64,000 nt of DNA from J027 sp034437655. GTDB lineage: Bacteria > Chloroflexota > Anaerolineae > Aggregatilineales > J027. The DNA is taken from assembly GCA_034437655.1 (NCBI GenBank), contig DAOTTU010000041.1, forward strand, positions 62,001 through 126,000, read 5' to 3'. The notes under the pieces are model-generated. The model saw only the letters and a program-made list of their open reading frames with translations. It was not told where the DNA came from and searched no databases. Position numbers and translations under genes: made by a program. Positions within the stretch are counted from its first letter, which is position 1, and each line of letters begins with the position of its first letter. Shown here piece by piece: positions 9,899 through 18,403 of the stretch.

Positions 9899-10339
9899 AT
9901 GAAGCAAATCCAGATTTACCTGACATACGCTGAACCTGATACAGCATTCGCAACCGCACTGGCCGAGCGCCTACGGTCGCAACATGCCAAAATCTGGATC
10001 GACCAGCAAGATGCTCCCCAGGATGACGAAGCTGCCTGGCGCGATGCCTTGCTAGAAGCGATGGACCACGCCGACATGTTGTTAATGATCTTGAGTGCAG
10101 CGGCGATGGACTACGGATTCTTACACGACGATTGGCAGTTCTTTGCACAACAGGGCCGGCCCATTGTCATTGTTGTGCGGGAACGGCTAGACCTACCCCG
10201 TGAAATCAAACAACGCGAGCCTGTGCTTGTGCGGTCGATGCAGGATGAAACCGGATTCAACCGCCTGCAACTGTTGTTGCTGGAACATGCCAGCCGCCTG
10301 TCAACAGACAAATGGCGTATTCGCCCTACAGATGAATAG
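9899..10339 (+). CDS. TIR-like domain protein
   Basis: This single-domain 146-residue protein follows the TIR_2 pattern: IYLTYAEPDTAFATALAERL (first strand and helix), AKIWIDQQD (BB-loop region), AMDHADMLLMILS, then FLHDDWQFFAQQGRPIVIVV. Active NADase TIR domains have a glutamate in the WxxxE-like position; here the matching residues are Asp-Asp, so enzymatic activity is doubtful and a protein-interaction role is more likely. AAGGGCG precedes the ATG. It lies 14 bases after the zinc-ribbon membrane protein, suggesting one transcript. No obvious defence partner is nearby. Confidence 0.75.
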   Translation: MKQIQIYLTYAEPDTAFATALAERLRSQHAKIWIDQQDAPQDDEAAWRDALLEAMDHADMLLMILSAAAMDYGFLHDDWQFFAQQGRPIVIVVRERLDLPREIKQREPVLVRSMQDETGFNRLQLLLLEHASRLSTDKWRIRPTDE

Positions 10340-10353
10340 TTGATGATCCTGCG

Positions 10354-10381
10354 TTGACGCACCCGAAGCGTGTAGTATACT
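10354..10381 (+). promoter_or_regulatory. sigma-70-type promoter for the queuosine-precursor transporter
   Basis: TTGACG (10354-10359), a 16-base spacer and TATACT (10376-10381) lie 60 bases before the next start codon. I found no preQ1-riboswitch-like fold in the 60-base leader. Confidence 0.65.
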
Positions 10382-10440
10382 GGTGCCGCTCCAATTAACG
10401 ATCATTTACCGTTTACAGATAAGTAGATAACCAGATTACG

Positions 10441-11205
10441 ATGCAAAACACGTACACCACGACATCACAGGATCAAGCGCAAGAAAACAAAAGTTACAAG
10501 TTCTACGACTTCGTTATGGCGACGTTCGTCACCGTGCTGTTGCTGAGTAACCTGCTCAGTAGTGCGAAGATTATCGACACCGGGGCCGTGCTGGACTTCG
10601 GTGCATTGGGGGCGCTGGCATTGCTCTTTGATGCCGGGACGCTCGTTTTCCCAATTGCATACATCTTCGGCGATGTATTGACCGAGGTGTATGGTTACAA
10701 ACGGGCACGGCGCGTTATCTGGACGGGCTTTGCAGCCTCAGCCTTGATGGCCTTCATGATCTGGATCGTTGGTATGCTGCCGGCTGAAAGCGAATGGAAC
10801 GACTACGCCGGGCAGGACGCCTATGAATCTATTCTTGGCGGCATTAGCGGGCTCGTCGTCGCCAGTCTGACGGCTTACCTCGTCGGTGAATTCCTCAATA
10901 GCTACGTGATGGCACGGCTTAAAGTGCAGATGGAAGGCAGCCTGCTGTGGGTGCGCACCATTAGCAGCACGTTGGTTGGTCAGGCCGCCGACACAACCTT
11001 GTTCTTTATCATCGCGACATTGCTTGGGGTTTTCCCACCGGAAATTTTGCTCTCGCTGATCGTGACGAACTACATTTTCAAAGTCTCCATTGAAGTCGCT
11101 TTCACCCCTATCACCTACGCCATCGTCAATGGTCTGAAGCGTGTCGAAAACGAAGACTACTACGACCATGACACGAACTTCAATCCCTTCCGGCTTGGGG
11201 TTTAG
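10441..11205 (+). CDS. queuosine precursor transporter (YhhQ/VUT family)
   Basis: This is a six- to seven-segment membrane protein of 254 residues that matches the vitamin-uptake-like/YhhQ family, which imports queuine or preQ0/preQ1-type precursors. Family signatures are LLLSNLLSSAKI near the N-terminus, FPIAYIFGDVLTEVYGYKRAR, the loop before GQAADTTLFFIIA, and VTNYIFKVSIEVAFTPITYAIV. Its own promoter is at 10354-10381. The era gene begins 10 bases after its stop. No other queuosine biosynthesis gene is in the window. Confidence 0.9.
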   Translation: MQNTYTTTSQDQAQENKSYKFYDFVMATFVTVLLLSNLLSSAKIIDTGAVLDFGALGALALLFDAGTLVFPIAYIFGDVLTEVYGYKRARRVIWTGFAASALMAFMIWIVGMLPAESEWNDYAGQDAYESILGGISGLVVASLTAYLVGEFLNSYVMARLKVQMEGSLLWVRTISSTLVGQAADTTLFFIIATLLGVFPPEILLSLIVTNYIFKVSIEVAFTPITYAIVNGLKRVENEDYYDHDTNFNPFRLGV

Positions 11206-11214
11206 GTTAGGGTT

Positions 11215-12255
11215 ATGCCAGCGGATAACCACCCGCAGAGTGAACCCAATCCGGCTGAGGACGCACCACCTAACGACAACGAGCAAGACATTGTTGAAGC
11301 CTTCCTCGCGGAACACGAAATCAGCACAAGCCCGACTGCGTTTGAAGATGTCCCAGCAGGGCACCGCAGCGGGTTTGTGGCTGTTGTCGGGCGGCCGAAC
11401 GTCGGCAAAAGCACGCTGATCAACGCCATTCTCGGCACCAAGATCGCTATCGTCAGCGCCAAGCCACAGACCACGCGCGTTAACCAGCTCGGTATCCTGA
11501 CCCGCGACGATATGCAGGTCGTATTCATCGACACGCCCGGCATTCACCAGCCGCGCACCGGATTGGGTGAGTTCATGGTAGATGTTGCGCTGCAAGCTCT
11601 ACGTGACGCCGATGTGATCCTGTTTGTGGGTGACGTGAGCGAACGCCCCACAGCAGCCGACCGCAACGTTGCCAGCATCATTCAAGCTGCCGGAAACGAA
11701 ACGGTACTCCGTGTGCTGAACAAAGTCGATGCTGCCCCAGACCCGGATCACTATATGGAGCAAGTGCATCGTCATTTAGAACTATCCTCACACACCGCCT
11801 GGTACACAACTATCGCTACCGAGCGCACAGGTATTGATGAGTTGCTAGCAGCAATTCAAACGCATCTGCCAGAAGGCCCGCGCTTCTACCCCCCTGACCA
11901 GATTTCTGACCTGTGGGAGCGCGAAATCGCTAACGAGATGATCCGCGAGGCGGTGTTGCGGCATACCGAAGAGGAAATTCCACACGCCGCCGCAGTCTAT
12001 GTCGAAGAATACAAGGAACGTGAGAACGGTGTGGTGTTCATTCGCGCAGTGATTTATGTCGAGCGTGAAAGCCAGAAACCAATTGTGATTGGCAAGGGTG
12101 GCAGCATGATTAAGCAGATTTCGCAGGAAGCGCGTCACGCCATTGAGGACTTTCTGAAGACGCGGATTTACCTTGACTTGCGGGTGAAGGTACTCAAAAA
12201 CTGGCGGACCGACGAAAACGCCCTGCGACGCCTTGGCTATCGCATCGACCGCTAA
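11215..12255 (+). CDS. era: GTPase Era
   Basis: Era is a ribosome-associated GTPase needed for 16S rRNA maturation and 30S assembly. G1 is GRPNVGKST, the switch region is PQTTR, G3 is DTPGIHQP and G4 is NKVD. The C-terminal KH domain has VIGKGGSMIKQI and ends LRRLGYRIDR. The 346-residue length includes a roughly 55-residue acidic, Pro-rich N-terminal extension absent from the ~300-residue E. coli protein. It is probably transcribed with the upstream transporter gene. Confidence 0.96.
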   Translation: MPADNHPQSEPNPAEDAPPNDNEQDIVEAFLAEHEISTSPTAFEDVPAGHRSGFVAVVGRPNVGKSTLINAILGTKIAIVSAKPQTTRVNQLGILTRDDMQVVFIDTPGIHQPRTGLGEFMVDVALQALRDADVILFVGDVSERPTAADRNVASIIQAAGNETVLRVLNKVDAAPDPDHYMEQVHRHLELSSHTAWYTTIATERTGIDELLAAIQTHLPEGPRFYPPDQISDLWEREIANEMIREAVLRHTEEEIPHAAAVYVEEYKERENGVVFIRAVIYVERESQKPIVIGKGGSMIKQISQEARHAIEDFLKTRIYLDLRVKVLKNWRTDENALRRLGYRIDR

Positions 12256-12274
12256 GCGATCAGGAATTCGCGCC

Positions 12275-13003
12275 ATGCAACAGCACCCCATGCGCACACC
12301 ACGCAACTATAGCCCCGGCTCAACAATGCTACCCAGTCCCAAACGCACCAATTGCTTTAAACCGCTCGTTGGCTGTGTGCTGGGGCCATTGTTGACGCTG
12401 GGCACATTGTTGCTGTGTGTGGTGTTGTGTCTGGCGCTGTTTTCTGCACGCGGGCCAGAACCGCCATTGGGCGACTTTGAGCCAGATCCTACCGCTGCTG
12501 CGCAGTACGAACGGCAGGTACTCAATGACCTGTCTGCTGCGGCCGCAAGCCGTGACGGCTTGTTCACCGTGCAAATTGAGCAGAAAGCACTTTCGTCATG
12601 GCTCAATACCGAATACGACACATTATTCGAAGAATATGACATCACGCGCCCGGTCATCTGGGATTACTCAACGCCAGAATTTCAGGTACAGTTTGCCGAT
12701 GGGCAGATATACTTTTTTGTTGGTAACAATATCCCTGTCGTAAACACCAACTTTCTGATTACGGCGCGCGCTTTTCCCCCGACCACGGCTTTTACCACGG
12801 CGCTGATCGAAGTCGAGGTGATCAGCATCGAGACGGGTGGATTCCAGTTGGAAGAAGATAGCGCTACCATTGGGGCCCGCCTTTCGGAACTGATCACCGA
12901 TCAGATTATCGCATATAAGCAACAAGCCAATATCGAGAGCATCACCGTGACAACTGTTACCGCTGCCAACGGCGTGCTGACGATTTCAGGGACGATTAAT
13001 TAG
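12275..13003 (+). CDS. membrane-anchored extracytoplasmic protein of unknown function
   Basis: The start ATG at 12275 lies 19 bases after era, with AGGAA upstream. The 242-residue product has a basic N-terminus, one hydrophobic segment (about residues 29-57) and an exterior domain. That domain has QIEQKALSSWLNTEYD, a beta-rich middle (EFQVQFADGQIYFFV) and a C-terminal VTTVTAANGVLTISGTI. The layout resembles YpmS/DUF2140-like proteins, which have one membrane segment and a lipid-binding-like fold, but the match is only impressionistic. No catalytic residues stand out. Confidence 0.65.
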   Translation: MQQHPMRTPRNYSPGSTMLPSPKRTNCFKPLVGCVLGPLLTLGTLLLCVVLCLALFSARGPEPPLGDFEPDPTAAAQYERQVLNDLSAAAASRDGLFTVQIEQKALSSWLNTEYDTLFEEYDITRPVIWDYSTPEFQVQFADGQIYFFVGNNIPVVNTNFLITARAFPPTTAFTTALIEVEVISIETGGFQLEEDSATIGARLSELITDQIIAYKQQANIESITVTTVTAANGVLTISGTIN

Positions 13004-13015
13004 CACACAGCCTGA

Positions 13016-15010
13016 TTAGTAATCCGCCGGATCAAGTTCGTCGTCGGCCAGCATGGTCGCGATCATATCGAGTTCGGCTTGCAAGTCTTCCGGCACGACA
13101 TCTTCAAAGGCATGGAATGGTGCCAGCCCCACTAACCCGAAGTAATTACCATCTTCCAGTGTACCGCGTACATGCTGCAATGCCATGTCTGCCATCGCGG
13201 CGTCGAGCAATTTCTGTGCGCTGGAAACCAGGCATGGGTGCGCTTCGGGAACGGTCAACCACTGGTCCGTATCCACACCAATGCAATATGGTGGATTTTC
13301 GCCCACAGTTGCGACTTCAATCAACGAGCCATTCCCGGTCGCGCCACCTGCGGCAAAAACGACATCCGCGTTTTGGTCAAGTGCTTGCCGGGCTGTGGTT
13401 GCACCCCACTGTGGGTCACTGAACGCGACATCAACACCGCCCGGGTGGAAAGTACTGATCACGGAAATATCCTCGTCTACATACCGCACACCTGCTTCGT
13501 AGCCTTCTTTAAACGCGACGACAGGGGGCACTGTATCACTACCATAAACCCCGGCCACAATGCCAGAGTCGGTCAAATTCGCCGCCAACACCCCGGCCAG
13601 AAAACCCGCGTCTTGTTCATAGAAAACCATCCCCGTGACACCTTCAGTGACTTCAGCCTGGAACTGGTCAACACCGATAAAGCGAATATCGGGGAAAGCC
13701 TCCGCAGCGGCGTTGGTATCCTGTGCCAGCGCAAAACCAACCGTCACGATCATATCGAAGTCATTTTCGGCAAATTCTGCAATATTGGTGGCGTAGTCTG
13801 AGGGTGATTGCGATTCAACGAAGTCAATTTCCGCGCCACAGAACGCAGCCGCTTGCATCCCATTCCAGACACTTTCATTGAAGCTACCGTCATCAATGCG
13901 CTGGTCAATATCCATCACCATACCAATACTAAGCTCGCTCATGTCGTAGCCATAGCAGGTCAGGATCGAATTGGTTTCTAAATCGGTTTGGACACGTTGC
14001 AGAAAATCCTGCGTGTCTTCGTCGATCATATCGGCGAAATCGTAGAAAGGTGCCAGCCCCACTTCACCGACGAAATTACCACCAGCAATTTCACCGTCTA
14101 CATACTGGGTCAGCAGTTCAAAGACCCCATCTTCAACACGTTTGACTGCGCTCGATACAAGGCATGGATGTGCTTGCGGCAGCGTTTGCCACTGGTCAGA
14201 GTCCACACCGATGCAAAAGGCACGTTCGCCATCTTCGGCAACAAAGGCAACTTCTTCCAGCACACCAATCCCTGTGCCGCCAGCCGCCGTAAAGATGACA
14301 TCAGCCCCCAGCGCAAGTTGTTGCGCCGCCATTGAGGCACCCCACTGTGGGTCAGAAAACGAGTCCAAGACCGTACCGGGGTGATATTCGGCGATGACTT
14401 CGATCTCGCGATCAAGTTCCTGTTCCGTCCAGCGAATACCAGACTCGTACCCCTCGCGGAAGGCAACCACCGGCGGCACATCATCCGTGCCGAACAGCCC
14501 ACCGACGGTATTCGTCTCGGTCAGGCTAGCCGCCAACACCCCGGCCAAAAACCCGGCTTCATCTTCGGGAAAGATCAACCCGGTTACGTTTTCAACGGTT
14601 TCGGGCTGAAAAATATCAACGCCGATAAAATGGACATCTGGAAATTGGGGCGCAACCACCATCGTCGGTTCTTCAAGAGCAATCCCAACTGCAACAATCA
14701 CATCATAGCCACCACTGGCGATTTCAGTCATGTCAGCGATAGCATCTTCGGGGTCAATGGGCTGGAAGTTTTCAATTTCTGCATCCAGTTCTTCTTCAGC
14801 CCGCAGCAAAGCGTCCCACGAACTCTCATTAAAGCCGCCATCCATCAATTGTGAGCCCGTGCCAATGACGAGCGCTACTCGCAGCGAATCGCCCTCCCCA
14901 TCCTGGGCCTGAACTCCTTGGGTTGGTACGGCCGCTGATGGTAACAGCCCAACGAAAATAAATGACAGAACAAATGTCAAGACCAGCGTACGGACAATGA
15001 TTTTTTGCAT
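13016..15010 (-). CDS. BMP-family (PnrA-like) substrate-binding protein with two tandem domains
   Basis: This is a secreted 664-residue protein with a signal peptide ending near GVQA. It carries two complete BMP/PnrA-type nucleoside-binding domains, about residues 40-350 and 360-655. Each has GGFNESSWD or GSFNESVWN near its start, DVIVAVGIAL/DMIVTVGFAL, FIGVDIFQ/FIGVDQFQ, EDEAGFLAGVLA/EQDAGFLAGVLA and FCIGVDSDQW/YCIGVDTDQW. Family members normally have one domain (~350 residues) and feed an ABC transporter. No ATPase or permease genes are nearby. GAGGAAG lies before the ATG and a TATAAT box lies upstream. It has no lipobox cysteine, so its membrane tether is unclear. Confidence 0.9.
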   Translation of the reverse strand: MQKIIVRTLVLTFVLSFIFVGLLPSAAVPTQGVQAQDGEGDSLRVALVIGTGSQLMDGGFNESSWDALLRAEEELDAEIENFQPIDPEDAIADMTEIASGGYDVIVAVGIALEEPTMVVAPQFPDVHFIGVDIFQPETVENVTGLIFPEDEAGFLAGVLAASLTETNTVGGLFGTDDVPPVVAFREGYESGIRWTEQELDREIEVIAEYHPGTVLDSFSDPQWGASMAAQQLALGADVIFTAAGGTGIGVLEEVAFVAEDGERAFCIGVDSDQWQTLPQAHPCLVSSAVKRVEDGVFELLTQYVDGEIAGGNFVGEVGLAPFYDFADMIDEDTQDFLQRVQTDLETNSILTCYGYDMSELSIGMVMDIDQRIDDGSFNESVWNGMQAAAFCGAEIDFVESQSPSDYATNIAEFAENDFDMIVTVGFALAQDTNAAAEAFPDIRFIGVDQFQAEVTEGVTGMVFYEQDAGFLAGVLAANLTDSGIVAGVYGSDTVPPVVAFKEGYEAGVRYVDEDISVISTFHPGGVDVAFSDPQWGATTARQALDQNADVVFAAGGATGNGSLIEVATVGENPPYCIGVDTDQWLTVPEAHPCLVSSAQKLLDAAMADMALQHVRGTLEDGNYFGLVGLAPFHAFEDVVPEDLQAELDMIATMLADDELDPADY

Positions 15011-15073
15011 AGCACTTCCTCAATGTATTTTCAACAAAGTTTGCTTTGAATCGCTTACAGTTCATTCACTGCT

Positions 15074-15079
15074 ATTATA
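15074..15079 (-). promoter_or_regulatory. -10 box ahead of the double BMP protein gene
   Basis: On the minus strand this reads TATAAT, 64 bases before the start codon. A -35 element is not convincing. Confidence 0.45.
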
Positions 15080-15114
15080 ACGCGGCGTTTGTACTATCTC
15101 ATTTTTACTAAACT

Positions 15115-16053
15115 TTAGTTTTCATATAATGTCGCCAGCACCCGTCGCCCGGTCTGCACATCTTGACTGATTTGCGCAACTAAAGCATCAATACCGGGAA
15201 ATTTCACTTCACCGCGCAGGCGTTCAATGAAAGCGACCTGCAAATGTTGATCGTAGATATCACGGTCGAAGTCAAGCAGATGTGTTTCAACCGTAACCCC
15301 ACTGCCATCAAAGGTCGGGCGTTGGCCAATGTTCGTCACGGCATCGAAGGTTTCTTCGCCAAGCTGCACCCGGCACGCATAAACGCCATTGGCGGGCAAA
15401 AGTTGCTGCTCCCAGACAGCGATATTGGCTGTAGGAAATCCAATTGTCCGACCGCGCTTATCCCCGGGTATCACCTTCCCTTCGACAAGATAGGGCCGTC
15501 CGAGCAGTTCCGTCACCGTTTTGACATCGCCAGTAGCCAATGCCGCCCGGATTCGCGCACTGCGCACCGCCTGCCCTTGCTCACGGTCAGTCAGAAGTTC
15601 AATTGTCGTCACAGTGAAGCCTTTTTCTGCACCCTGTTCGCGCAGAAATGCAACATTACCTTCACGCTGATAGCCAAGCGCAAAATCCGGCGTAGCCCAC
15701 AGCGATGCCATGTTCAAATGCCGCAGTAGATCATCTACAAATTGTGTGGCCCGTATTTGGCGTGTTTCCGCGTTGAAGGGGTGCGTGATGACAACATCAA
15801 TCCCCAACTCGCCCAGTAGTGCAGCGCGACGCTCAACGGTGGTCAGGTAATATCGTTCTTCAATGCCACGTAGAACGACATCAGGGTGCGGGAAAAACGT
15901 CATTACAACAGCAAGCTGGTTGTGGGTGTGTGCGTGTTCAGCCAGGCGACGTAGCAAGGACTGATGCCCGAGGTGGACACCATCAAAAACACCAACAGTG
16001 ACTGTGCTTGGTTGTGAAAGTGATACGTCATGGAGATGATAGAAATGCTGCAT
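15115..16053 (-). CDS. ribF: bifunctional riboflavin kinase/FAD synthetase
   Basis: This 312-residue enzyme converts riboflavin to FMN and FAD. The N-terminal nucleotidyltransferase domain has TVGVFDGVHLGHQSLL, and ALGYQREGN is a later part of it. The C-terminal flavokinase domain has GRPYLVEGKVIPGDKRGRTI, followed by GFPTANI, GVYACRV and VETHLLDFDRDIY. It is the last gene of the minus-strand nusA-infB-truB cluster, a placement seen in many bacteria. No FMN riboswitch is visible upstream. Confidence 0.95.
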   Translation of the reverse strand: MQHFYHLHDVSLSQPSTVTVGVFDGVHLGHQSLLRRLAEHAHTHNQLAVVMTFFPHPDVVLRGIEERYYLTTVERRAALLGELGIDVVITHPFNAETRQIRATQFVDDLLRHLNMASLWATPDFALGYQREGNVAFLREQGAEKGFTVTTIELLTDREQGQAVRSARIRAALATGDVKTVTELLGRPYLVEGKVIPGDKRGRTIGFPTANIAVWEQQLLPANGVYACRVQLGEETFDAVTNIGQRPTFDGSGVTVETHLLDFDRDIYDQHLQVAFIERLRGEVKFPGIDALVAQISQDVQTGRRVLATLYEN

Positions 16054-16110
16054 AGGCTCGTTCTACTCAGTCGTGGTATTTCGCGAATGAATTTACATCA
16101 TAGGACGTTA

Positions 16111-16998
16111 CTATAGAAAGACCTTTAACGGCTTCCAGACGCCATCTCTAGCGCGATAAGGTTCTAATAACGCAATCAGGCTTCCACCCGGGTCATACGC
16201 CTGCACAAGTGTCTCGTCAGCAGCCACCCCAAGTTGCACAAAACCACCGTTGCCAATTGTTGCGGCTTCATCAGCGCTGACAGTGACCTGCACAATGTGT
16301 CCTAACCCGTCGGCTGGTGAAACGAGGTGCTGCTGCCAGTTCTCGTCTGCAAAGCTACCTTTGAGTGTATCCAGCGTAACCGCCGATTCTATCTGAAAAT
16401 AGTCACCAACGGCGGTGCGGCGCAAAGCTGAAAGATGTGCCCCAACGCCAAGCGCAGCACCAACATCATGCGCTAAACTGCGGATATATGTCCCTGATGA
16501 GCATGTCACGTCAAGATGAGCATGGGGAAAATCGAAGGTGAGAAGTTCTAAGGCATAAATTGTGACCGGCCGTGCTTCACGCTCAACCGTTTCGCCAGCC
16601 CGCGCCAGTTCATAGAGTTTTTTGCCGCCTTTTTTGATGGCGCTGTACATGGGAGGCACTTGCTGAATAGACCCTCGAAACTGTCTCAACACCGCGCAGA
16701 GATCATGCTTGGATACTGTTGCATCGTTGCGGCTAAGGACGTCGCCTTCCGCATCATAGGTATCTGTCTCAACACCGAGGGTTACAGTCGCAGTGTAGGA
16801 TTTTGTGCCGGCCATAACATAGTCGCTGAGGCGCGTGGCTTTGCCCCAGCAAATCACCAGAACCCCCGTTGCCATTGGGTCGAGCGTGCCAGCATGGCCA
16901 ACTTTTTTCGTTTTCGTGCCACGTCGTACCACATTCACTACGTCATGGCTGGTCATACCGGCCGGTTTATCGACGTTTAGAAAGCCAAGAGAAGCCAT
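16111..16998 (-). CDS. truB: tRNA pseudouridine(55) synthase
   Basis: TruB makes pseudouridine 55 in the T-loop of tRNAs. The N-terminus has LNVDKPAGMTSHDVV, the catalytic aspartate is in GHAGTLDPMATGVLVI, and the RNA-binding loop region has PPMYSAIKKGGKKLYELAR. SGTYIRSLAHDVG is the conserved C-terminal motif of the catalytic domain. The 295 residues match the family. It starts 5 bases after the stop of nrnA, so it is in the same operon. Confidence 0.96.
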   Translation of the reverse strand: MASLGFLNVDKPAGMTSHDVVNVVRRGTKTKKVGHAGTLDPMATGVLVICWGKATRLSDYVMAGTKSYTATVTLGVETDTYDAEGDVLSRNDATVSKHDLCAVLRQFRGSIQQVPPMYSAIKKGGKKLYELARAGETVEREARPVTIYALELLTFDFPHAHLDVTCSSGTYIRSLAHDVGAALGVGAHLSALRRTAVGDYFQIESAVTLDTLKGSFADENWQQHLVSPADGLGHIVQVTVSADEAATIGNGGFVQLGVAADETLVQAYDPGGSLIALLEPYRARDGVWKPLKVFL

Positions 16999-17003
16999 AC
17001 CGC

Positions 17004-18020
17004 CTACTCGTAGACCTGACTTCCGTTTTTGACCGCTTCTTTCAGCTTTGGAATGAGGTCTGTAACGACCTGTTCCATTGTCTTTTTTGTGGTTGAAAAA
17101 CCGGCCGCCGCAATGTGCCCACCACCACCAAAGGACAACGCCACATCCGCCACATTATAACCGGGCACAGCACGCATACTGACTTTAATTTCACCGTCAG
17201 GGTTTTGTTTAATGGCAGCCGAGACATAGGCCTCTTCGGACTGGACGAGATACCCGGAAAGCCCATTGTATTCTTCGGGTTGCAGCCCAACCGACGCATA
17301 ATCTTCGGCTGAAATTGTCACCCAAATAACGCCCTCTTCAAGCTGCAAACGGCTCAAGACTTGCCCCTGTAGACGCATGACCGCTGTGGGCACTGTTGCC
17401 AGTGTGCGTTGCACAATGCCAACAAGGTCAGCACCAAGCGCCATCAACCGTTGGGCTTTGCCTAAGACTTCGGGCGTAGTGTTACTGGTTCGAAAACAGA
17501 TGGTGTCGGTCACGATCCCTGTCAACAGACAGGTTGCAATGTCACGCGTCACCGTCCAGCCGAAGTGATTGAGCATGTCGAGTACGCCTTCCGCCGCCGC
17601 CGCCGTACGGGCATCCACCAGATTCGCGTCACCAAACATCAGGTTGGTTTGATGATGGTCAAGTTGCACCAGCGACAACTGGCGCTCGGTGCGGAGCGCA
17701 TTGCCCACCTTGCCGAGTCGTTCGAGGTCGCTAGCGTCTGTACTGACGATCAAATCTGGCTCAATGTCAGCCGCATCATCGCGAATTAGTTCGCTACCGG
17801 GCAGGAATGCGAACCGTTCTGGCAGCCCCCCATCAACAAGCGGGGTGACATGCTTGCCAAGGGCCTGCAATGCATGCGTCATCCCCAGCATTGACCCGAT
17901 AGCATCGCCGTCTGGCGACAAATGCGTCAAAACAGCGATGTGCCGCGCGTCATTGATGAGGGTGCGTGCCTGATCCCAGTCGAGTTGTACGAGCGGCGCG
18001 TTACTCGTCGTCATGCTCAT
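17004..18020 (-). CDS. nrnA: DHH-family phosphoesterase, NrnA-type oligoribonuclease/pAp phosphatase
   Basis: This two-domain DHH/DHHA1 enzyme degrades nano-RNAs and 3',5'-bisphosphates. The DHH motifs visible are THLSPDGDAIGSMLG, VSTDASD and QLDHHQTN. The C-terminal DHHA1 domain carries ALSFGGGGHIAAAGF. I place the start at the ATG at 18020, inside the end of rbfA; a GTG at 18035 and an ATG at 18014 are alternatives. The order rbfA-nrnA-truB is standard in many Gram-positive and Chloroflexota genomes. Confidence 0.92.
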   Translation of the reverse strand: MSMTTSNAPLVQLDWDQARTLINDARHIAVLTHLSPDGDAIGSMLGMTHALQALGKHVTPLVDGGLPERFAFLPGSELIRDDAADIEPDLIVSTDASDLERLGKVGNALRTERQLSLVQLDHHQTNLMFGDANLVDARTAAAAEGVLDMLNHFGWTVTRDIATCLLTGIVTDTICFRTSNTTPEVLGKAQRLMALGADLVGIVQRTLATVPTAVMRLQGQVLSRLQLEEGVIWVTISAEDYASVGLQPEEYNGLSGYLVQSEEAYVSAAIKQNPDGEIKVSMRAVPGYNVADVALSFGGGGHIAAAGFSTTKKTMEQVVTDLIPKLKEAVKNGSQVYE

Positions 18021-18375
18021 CCGTTCCGATTTCACCTCGGGCTTTCAAATCGTCCAGAAGTTCTTCGATGTACATGGCTTCGGCAATGCCATAGTCCCAA
18101 CTAAAGTGGAGCTGTGGCATCCGTCGAAGGCGCAAGCGGCGTGCCAGTTCAGAACGTAGAAAACCGTTAGCGCGTTCCAGCCCTTCGATGACTTCGTCAC
18201 TGCGTTCTTCTTCACCAAGCGCGTTGACCATGATCCAGGCATGTTCGATTTCACGGTCCAGTTCAACATTGGTCACCGAAACCCCCTCCAGGCGTGGGTC
18301 GCGGGTTTCAGTCAACAGAATCTGCGTCAAATGCTCATAGATTAGTTCGGCAACGCGCTCTGATTTGATGGTCAT
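18001..18375 (-). CDS. rbfA: ribosome-binding factor A
   Basis: RbfA is a small KH-fold factor that helps 30S subunit maturation and cold adaptation. The 124 residues contain RVAELIYEHLTQILLTETRDPRL near the N-terminus, a hallmark of the family, and end LHFSWDYGIAEAMYIEELLDDL. AAGGAC lies before the ATG. It sits 28 bases after infB and overlaps nrnA. Confidence 0.95.
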   Translation of the reverse strand: MTIKSERVAELIYEHLTQILLTETRDPRLEGVSVTNVELDREIEHAWIMVNALGEEERSDEVIEGLERANGFLRSELARRLRLRRMPQLHFSWDYGIAEAMYIEELLDDLKARGEIGTDEHDDE

Positions 18376-18403
18376 GCTGTTGTCCTTCTCGGGTTGTCGA
18401 GTG

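Noticed and set aside
8397..10339. TIR-containing anti-phage system (Thoeris, CBASS-like)
   Set aside because: The TIR lacks the catalytic Glu and there is no effector or cyclase gene beside it.
10382..10440. preQ1 riboswitch ahead of the queuosine-precursor transporter
   Set aside because: The 60-base leader has no recognisable preQ1-I or -II core.
10738..11595. 285-codon minus-strand frame across the transporter/era junction
   Set aside because: It spans two well-supported plus-strand genes and shows no motif.
15105..15122. ACTAAACTTTAGT palindrome at the end of ribF
   Set aside because: All A/T-rich with weak stem and overlapping the stop codon; not a convincing terminator or operator.
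16054..16110. FMN riboswitch before ribF
   Set aside because: The truB-ribF spacer is only 57 bases and lacks the RFN conserved blocks.
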